Below are positions 58,113 through 64,000 of a DNA stretch of 64,000 nt, piece by piece. The first letter of the stretch is position 1; each line of letters opens with the position of its first letter. The stretch is from Musa acuminata AAA Group (lineage: Eukaryota > Streptophyta > Magnoliopsida > Zingiberales > Musaceae), in assembly GCF_036884655.1 (NCBI RefSeq), contig NC_088345.1, positions 22,601,001-22,665,000 of the forward strand, read 5' to 3'. The notes under the pieces were generated by a model, which was given only the letters and a program-made list of their open reading frames with translations, did not search any database and was not told where the DNA came from. Both the position numbers and the translations under genes were made by a program.

Positions 58113-59439
58113 TGTTGAATCTCGGATTTTGATGATGACGTCAATTGTCATTTGTTATCTAATCCATATGTTGAGATAAGTGTACAGGATTAATTACGAT
58201 GAAAGTAAGACATGCAGCAGAAGTTGCGCCGGAGTCAAGATTATGATCACGTTGGGGGTTCGAGAATTTGACGGAAGTTTGGACAGTTGTCGGAGGTTCT
58301 ACGGGAACAAATCCGAGAAGTCCAGGAGCTTGCCAAAGAAGCTCGTCGGAACTTGCCAAGTAGATCGTCGTAAGTCCAGGAGTTTGCTGGAAGTCCGTAG
58401 GATCATCACCGAGGGTTCATCGGATGATCGACGGAAGCTCGCTAGAAGAAGCGTTTGATGCACCGGAGCAAGTTGCAGTAAATGTCTTAAGAAATTTGTA
58501 CTTAGCACGATGATTAAGTTAGAAATGGGAGGTGATCCCATTAACTTAATCTTGGGACAATTAGGCCCTTGACAGACCCAAATTGGGCCGAATGGATCAG
58601 CCCATTCAGACCTAGATTACTTGACCAAAGATAGCACCGCCTGGGTCGACGATGGCACCGCCTAGGGCTCAGTCTCCGAGCTGTGGCTGGGCGGTGCAAC
58701 CGCCTTTGACAGAGGTGCAGCCGCTTGAGCTCAGTCTCCGAGCTCTGGCAGGAGGTGCAATCGCCCCTAACAAGAGGTGACACCGCCCAAAGGCTCAGTC
58801 TTCGAGCTCTGCTAGGCGGTGCAACCGCCCTAGTCAGGTAGTGCAACCGCCAGACCCTGGAATTCCGGGAATTGACAGTTTTGAGCTCGGAATTCAAACT
58901 GGGTTGAGGCCTATAAATATCCCACCCTTTCAGCAATGAAAGAGCAACCCAAAACCACCGAAATCCTGATCTTACTTTATGATTTTTAGAGCTCAAAAGT
59001 GTTGTATGAGTTAAAAGTTCTCCTTCCTCTTTTCTTCCAAGTTTTGATCTGTCAAGAGAGGAAAGAATATTTTGTAAGTGTTGTCTCCTAAACCCTTCAA
59101 AAGGAGTGAAACTGTAAAAAGGTGGTTGGCCTTCGCCTATTGAAGGAAGGCCTCTAGTGGACGTCGGTGACCTCATCGGTGAAGGAAGCCAAAAGTGGAT
59201 GTAGGTCAAGATTGACCGAACCACTCTAAATCTTGATTTGTATTTACTTTGAGCATATTATCTTTATTGCAAACCTCCTCAATAGCTTACTGCCTTCTGC
59301 GCATTTACGATCATGTTTCAAAGTTCAGTATTTTCCGAATCGGTATTTAGACATAAATCAGTTTTATCATACGAACATCATATTTCAGTTTATGCTTACA
59401 TTCTAATTTCCTTCATAACTGCAAACTTCCTTTATAGAC
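58113..59439 (+). repeat. Element K: Sirevirus LTR of the B/D type, cut by G
   Basis: Starts TGTTGAATCTCGGATTTTG; dyads about 58620-58860; TATA CTATAAATAT about 58910-58920. It is cut at 59439 (TTTATAGAC) by element G. The rest is not in the window. Confidence 0.88.
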
Positions 59440-59899
59440 TGATAAGACCCTAAAGTCTTATCGTAAACTCTGATACCAAATGATAAGACCCTAAAGTCTT
59501 ATCGTAGGCTCTGATACCAAATGATGAGACCCTAAAGTCTTATCGTGGCTTTGATACCAAATGATAAGACCCTAAAGTCTTATCGTGGAAGAAAGGGGAG
59601 AAATGGGGATGATAATGATCACTTCGAGGGGATCGACCTCCTTGATCGCTTCGAGGGGATCGGCCTCCTAGGGTTTGTCAAAAGACAAAATAGTATTTTT
59701 CATAGATTACTGAAAAGAAGCAGTTACATCCCTATTTATAGAGTTCCACCCAAAGTCCATCAAGACTTAAACTCTAATAATAAATAAATATTAAATAAAC
59801 CTCTACTTAACTCTAACTGAACCAAATCGACTCAATAAACAAATGGACTAAACAGACTTAATAAACATTATTCAAAAGCTCAGAAAAAGGGTCCTAACA
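59440..59899 (-). repeat. Element G 3' LTR with repeated primer sites
   Basis: 460 bp. On the plus strand it begins with three 40-41-base units TGATAAGACCCTAAAGTCTT... each ending in a CTCTGATACCAAA-type word (one copy mutated to CTTTGATACC), then a fourth partial unit. The rest holds CTATTTATAGAG (TATA region, about 59734) and ends GGTCCTAACA. Confidence 0.88.
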
Positions 59900-59985
59900 G
59901 TTACTCCCTCTTCAAATCAGCCTTGTCCTCAAGGTTGAGCAGCATCAATCTCGGGGAGCTTCTCTTTCAGCACTTTAGCCATAGA

Positions 59986-60528
59986 CTATCTGCAACGCAT
60001 CACAATCCATTGATCAAGTAAGTATGGTCTCCACTTTTTGATAGTATAAGCAACAGGTTGGTCTTTCAGTATAGTAATCGTTGCATAAAACTTCTGATCC
60101 TGTATAATCAATTTTATCTTTGAACCTTTGCTATCACAAGTGAAAATCCATCCATCAACGATCTTTACTTCGAATCTGTCATAGTCTTCAATGTGGTGGG
60201 CCAATCGATCAACAATCTCACTATCCATAAAATTGTTAGTGCTACCAGTATCAATCAAAACTATAATAGGCTGATGCTCTAGAGTTCCGACAACTTCCAT
60301 AGTTTGCGGGTTAGAGTAGTCGGCTAATATATGCATTGTATCTATGGTAGGTTCAACGTCTTCATTAGAATTTATACCTTCATGATCGGAGTCCATATTC
60401 TTAGCTTTCGGCTCCTCTCCAATTAGTTCAATTATCAGAAGTTGTCCTTGTTTACATTGGTGCTCCATACTCCATTTTTCATCATAGTACAAACCCCTTA
60501 CTAATTTTTTTCTCATGTAGATTTGCAA
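59986..60528 (-). CDS. Protease fragment fused by deletion to an RNase H remnant, element G
   Basis: An open frame of 180 codons. It has a partial cysteine/histidine region (YYDEKWSMEHQCKQGQ), then aspartic protease with intact VLIDTGSTNNFM (about residues 92-103). The protease C-terminus goes into KDQPVAYTIKKWRPYLLDQW, which corresponds to RNase H sequence in F. So the whole RT was deleted between. It overlaps the gag frame by 47 bases. Protease activity might survive; nothing else would. Confidence 0.72.
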   Translation of the reverse strand: MQIYMRKKLVRGLYYDEKWSMEHQCKQGQLLIIELIGEEPKAKNMDSDHEGINSNEDVEPTIDTMHILADYSNPQTMEVVGTLEHQPIIVLIDTGSTNNFMDSEIVDRLAHHIEDYDRFEVKIVDGWIFTCDSKGSKIKLIIQDQKFYATITILKDQPVAYTIKKWRPYLLDQWIVMRCR

Positions 60529-61186
60529 ATGAGATCACAGCTATTATAGTGCGGGGTTGACGAGCCTTAACTTCACACTGGATCTTTGGAATAAACTCTT
60601 CAATAAATGTATCCAGAAGTTGTCGGTCCGACCAATCTCTAGCTTGATTTGACAATTTTTCAAACCTACTTTGATATTCTAACACTGTAGAAGTCTGACG
60701 AATTTTGGCGAGCTGGCAATCAACATTCTCATATTCGGATGGGCCAAAGCGAACAAGAAGCCCTCTTTTGAACTTCTCCCATGAAGGAACTCCGTGAAAA
60801 GTTTCATACCAATCGTACCACTGGAGTGCATCTCTCTCGAGCTGGATTAAGGCCACTTCTACCTTGGATTCTTTTGGGGTTCTGTGAAAACGGAAAAAAT
60901 TTTCTGCCTTAGAGATCCAATTGGTCGGATCTCCATCTTTCCATCTCGAAAATTCCATCTTCATGTGTGAGTAATTTGTGTCACAATCTTGGGGCCCTTT
61001 TCCTGTATTTTCAGATCTGTGCAACGTAGAACTTGAGCCCTCATTTTGTTGAAATTTGCTAAGGCTCTCTAGTAGGCTCTTTTTGAAATTATTAAGTGTT
61101 TCTTGCGGTCGGTTCTCAATTCTGATTTCCAATGCTTCTATTTGTGCTTTCACCGAGTTATCAATGGCCATTGCGTAAGACTGCAA
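60482..61186 (-). CDS. gag: Gypsy gag, element G
   Basis: Open from about 61186; the first true ATG is near 61171 (MAIDNSVKAQIEALEIRIE). The Retrotrans_gag domain contains FSRWKDGDPTNWISKAENFF, ALIQLERDALQWYDWY, SWEKFKRGLLVRFGPSEYENVD, and EYQSRFEKLSNQARDWSDRQLL. The N-terminal part is probably a coiled coil. Unlike J and F, the domain is unbroken. The C-terminus runs into the protease frame region with a different frame, so gag and protease may be joined by frameshifting or by a decay event. Role: particle protein. Confidence 0.85.
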   Translation of the reverse strand: MQSYAMAIDNSVKAQIEALEIRIENRPQETLNNFKKSLLESLSKFQQNEGSSSTLHRSENTGKGPQDCDTNYSHMKMEFSRWKDGDPTNWISKAENFFRFHRTPKESKVEVALIQLERDALQWYDWYETFHGVPSWEKFKRGLLVRFGPSEYENVDCQLAKIRQTSTVLEYQSRFEKLSNQARDWSDRQLLDTFIEEFIPKIQCEVKARQPRTIIAVISFANLHEKKISKGFVL

Positions 61187-62916
61187 ATCTGTAATCTCAA
61201 CTCCTGTTTTTGGTGTCGGTCAAGGGCATCAACATTGTCGATGCGAAGTTTCCGAGGAGGTGGACGCCAAGGGCAATGCTGCGGTCGTTGCGTTGGAGGA
61301 AGAGTAGCTGTCCTATTTCTATCGCTGCGTGAGGTTAGAACGTTGAGGTTGGAAGGCGACTGATGTGGCTGCAGCTGTTGCGACCCAAGGGGCGATCGCC
61401 GAGCAATGGGGTTGAGGCTGCGGTGATGGCAACCTGTGGTTGTGGCAGAATATGCTAAGCACGAGGCGGCGTTGATGTGGCCGAGGTTGAGAAGAGGAAT
61501 CGGTGTTGCGTGCGCTGCTGTGGCTGAGGCAAAGCAGTGTACTTGCTGCAGAACGACGGGTCGGTCGTTGGCCGGGAGTGACGACGGTGGTTACAATCGG
61601 CGGCTGCGGCAGCAAAGGGTGCCACTGTTTTTGTTGCTGCGTGGTGGTTGCTGCGTACTCTGTTTTTGTCGCACCACCGAAGGAGTTGGCCAGAAGGATC
61701 ACGGGCGGTTGAGGAGAAGGCTGCGGTGGCTGGCAGCAGTGGTGGTCGCTGGCCGGAGCGCAATGTTGGCGGTGGAGAAGGAGGCAGCGAGGGTCGCGGC
61801 CGGATCGACGGGGGCTGAAGCAACAGAGGAAACTCTGTTTCTGCAACCGTTGCAACGAGGGCTGCGGCAACCGGCGGCTGCGGCTGCGATCATGCGGCCG
61901 AGAAGCAGCGGCAGCGGCGGAGAAGGAGGAGTCGGCGGTGTCACGGTTGGGAACAAGGGCAACCGGTGAGTTGCCCTGTTTCTGGCACTACAGATGCAGA
62001 GCAAGGAGGATCGGCTGCTGGGAGGCGTGCGGCGGTCGTCGCACGATGGCTGGCATCGGTGGTGGGTCGGCACCGGTTGCCCTGTTTCTGGCACTACAGA
62101 TGCAGAGCAAGGAGGATCGGCTGCTGGGAGGCGTGCGGCGGTCGTCGCACGATGGCTGGCAGCGGTGGTGGGTCGGCTGGGCGACGACGGCGCTCGAGGG
62201 GAAGAGGAGTGCTGGAGGAGGCGCGGCTGCGATCGACGAGGGGCTGCGGCAACAGAAGAATTCTGTTTCTGCAACCGCTGCAAGGAGGGGCTGCGACAAC
62301 CGGCGGCTGCGGCTGCGACCCAAGGGGGGGGGGGGGGGGGGGGCGGGGCGGCACGATGGCGGACTAGGGTAGCGTCGCCGACGGTAGAAGCGGCGATGGG
62401 GTGGTCCGCTAGCTGGGATCGGCGCCGGCAGTCCTTCTCGCTCGAGTGAGATGGGGAAGCGAGGAGGAGAGGTCGATGGCCGGGTGGGGGCAGCGGCGGC
62501 GGCGGCGGCGGTGGCTGCTGGCTGGGCGACAGCGGCTGCAGTGGTGATCCCTCGGCCGGGAAGCAGCGGCGGTAGCTGGGCTGGCCGGAAGCAGGGGTCC
62601 GGCAGGGGAAGCAGTGGTGGCTGCGGCTTCTTCTTCTTTCTTTTCTTTTCTTTTCTTTTCCTTTTTTCTTTTTCTCTTTTTATTAACGAAGATGAAGATA
62701 ACTGCAGCAAGGGGGCAGCGGCGGTGGTGACGGACGCTGACGGGGCAATAGCGACGGTGGTGGAGAAGAGGCAACGGTGGTCGCTGACCAAGACGCAGAT
62801 GTTCCTTCACGGTTGAGAGGATCGGTGTTCGTGGCTGTCGGCTTCACCCTTCCTAACATAATTTTTTTTTTTTTAATAGTAACGACAACACGACAGCAAG
62901 AACGCTAAGGATCGCC
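61187..62916 (-). other. GC-rich leader of element G, tandem repeats and homopolymers
   Basis: 1.7 kb, much richer in GC than the leaders of J and F. About 106-base tandem copies lie at about 61974-62079 and 62080-62185 (GATGCAGAGCAAGGAGGATC and following), and a second repeated block (CTGTTTCTGCAACCG and following) at about 61827 and 62262. A run of 20 Gs at 62324-62343 and a TTTTC pyrimidine tract at about 62633-62680. All frames are open on both strands with alanine/arginine/serine-rich products, so no gene is called. Confidence 0.65.
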
Positions 62917-62928
62917 GCTCTGATACCA
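62917..62928 (-). promoter_or_regulatory. Primer binding site (tRNA-iMet), element G
   Basis: The plus strand GCTCTGATACCA is the complement of TGGTATCAGAGC, two bases from the LTR edge TGATAAG at 62931. Further copies lie inside the LTR. Confidence 0.85.
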
Positions 62929-62930
62929 AA

Positions 62931-63107
62931 TGATAAGACCCTAAAGTCTTATCGTAAACTTTGATACCAAATGATAAGACCCTAAAATCTTATCGTAGGC
63001 TCTGATACCAAATGATAAGACCCTAAAGTCTTATCGTGGCTCTGATACCAAATGATAAGACCCTAAAGTCTTATCGTGGAAGAAAGGGGAGAAATGAGGA
63101 TGATAAT
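62931..63107 (-). repeat. Element G 5' LTR, cut by L
   Basis: Same three-and-a-half units as the left LTR (starts at about 62931, 62972, 63013 and 63053), then GGAAGAAAGGGGAGAAATGAGGATGATAAT, where the L LTR begins. Confidence 0.88.
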
Positions 63108-64000
63108 TGTTGAATCTCGTATTTTGATGATGAAACCAATTGATAATTGTGTTTATGTTTTAACTGCATTTTGAGTGATGCAGGTCTACTCGATCAAGAT
63201 TAGACAGTTAACGCAGGAGGAATTGACGTTGCGCCGGAAGAGATCACGTCAGGATATTGGATGGCTGAATGCTTCGGACGTCGGGCATCGGGCCAAGGAG
63301 AGCGAAATTACGCCAAGGATATCGGGGTTGTGGAGGTCAACCGCCGATTGGGCAACAAGCCACAAGAGAGGATGATGCACTGAAGAATCGGACGAAGCGC
63401 CAACCAATGACGTGCCGGGCAACAAAATATCAATTCGCGTTGTAATAATTGTCTAGATCGGAGTTGAGTTTTGGCTTATGTGTGCAGGATTAACTACGAT
63501 AACAATGAAGACATAAAGCGAAACAAAGTGCTGGAGTCAAGCGCGAAGGATTCGTTGGGAGTTCGAGAGTTCGACGGAAGTCCGAAGGTTCGTTGGGAAT
63601 GCTGCAGGAACTAGCCGAGAATGAGTAGGGAGCTTGCCGAAGGGTTTTTCGGAAGCTCACCAGAAGGTTCGTTGGAAGTTCGTGGAGCTCACCGAGAAAG
63701 ATCAGAGCTTACCGAAGAAGCTCATTGGAACTCGCCAAGATCAAATCGTGAAGTCTAGGAGCTTGCCGGGAGTCCGCAGAATGGTTTCCGAGAGTTTATC
63801 GGAAAACCGTCGGAAGTTCGTCGGAAGCTCGCCGGAAGAAGTCTTGACTTACGGACTTTGTAATAGCTTAGAAAATGCCTTTAAATTCGTAGTTAGCACG
63901 TTAATTAGGGTTAGGATTAGGTGTTAATCCTATAACCCAAGTAGGGGCCAATTGGGCCCAAGTTCGGACTGGTTTGGGCCAAGTTTGGAGCCCAACCAGT
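63108..64000 (+). repeat. Element L: Sirevirus LTR of the A/C type, running off the window
   Basis: Starts TGTTGAATCTCGTATTTTG and follows the reverse complement of the A LTR closely to 64000. It is truncated before the dyad array and TATA region. It inserted into the G LTR. The remainder of L is outside. Confidence 0.88.

Larger units (their letters stand above)
59440..63107 (-). mobile_element. Element G: heavily deleted chromovirus-type gypsy element
   Basis: 3' LTR 59440-59899, purine tract 59900-59922, protease piece, gag, 1.7 kb GC-rich leader, primer site 62917-62928, and 5' LTR 62931-63107 cut by L. RT, RNase H and integrase are almost absent: the frame after protease jumps straight to a short RNase H-like WRPYLLDQW and a terminal piece. 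Relationship to J and F is shown by gag (YENVDCQLAKIRQTSTV), protease (VLIDTGSTNNFM) and the LTR start TGTTAGGAC. Confidence 0.87.

Noticed and set aside
59460..59560. CTCTGATACCAAA repeats considered as tRNA gene fragments
   Set aside because: Only the 3'-terminal iMet complement is present. No cloverleaf can be formed, so these are primer-site copies.
59440..59600. Regularly spaced 40-base repeats, considered as a CRISPR-like array
   Set aside because: No unique spacers, plant genome, and units are LTR hairpins plus primer sites.
61319..62810. Several 100-270 codon ORFs on both strands
   Set aside because: Overlapping frames in CG-rich repeats of the G leader, with low-complexity products and no domain.

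Overview
This is plant nuclear DNA, almost certainly from a large-genome monocot. It is a stack of LTR retrotransposons around a single recognisable host gene. The initiator-Met primer sites (TGGTATCAGAGC), Sirevirus-type Ty1/copia elements, Tat-type and chromovirus-type Ty3/gypsy elements, and a small-exon bHLH gene all fit an angiosperm. A Zingiberales plant (banana or enset type) is my guess from the style of the repeats; the sequence alone does not prove it. No bacterial genes, CRISPR arrays, rRNA genes or convincing tRNA genes were seen.

Layout, using my own element letters. Positions 1-7192: element A, a very young, gag-only Sirevirus-like element (minus strand), inserted in a long Del/Tekay-type LTR that continues to 9737. 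Positions 9738-17839: H1, a copia LTR plus leader (minus), split by chromovirus-type element J (12322-17549, plus). Positions 17840-18686: an intron-containing ORF fragment followed by two LTR fragments. Positions 18687-48461: a five-level nest. The Tat-type gypsy element E (minus) is split inside its protease by Sirevirus D (plus); D is split by C (plus, gag-only family of A); C is split by B (plus, the only element with a nearly whole gag-pol); and B is split inside its 3' LTR by F (minus, chromovirus-type).

Positions 48462-54440 are low-copy DNA. They hold the one host gene, a five-exon bHLH transcription factor of the BEE type (52027-53178, minus), with a probable GC-AG intron. Positions 54441-64000 are again nested retroelements: an old Sirevirus LTR piece (S), H2 (an opposite-strand relative of H1), Sirevirus LTR K, the internally deleted chromovirus-type element G whose LTR edge carries repeated copies of its own primer site, and Sirevirus LTR L running off the window.

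Four target-site or internal-homology matches fix the order of insertion in the nest: F in B (GTTGG), B in C (ATAAT), D in E (GTGTG, with the E protease frame continuous once D is removed), and the C/D junction. Most retroelement genes are broken. The families look non-autonomous: A and C lack pol, J and F share the same pol deletions, and B has lost its primer site. All element names are family-level readings from motifs, without database searches.
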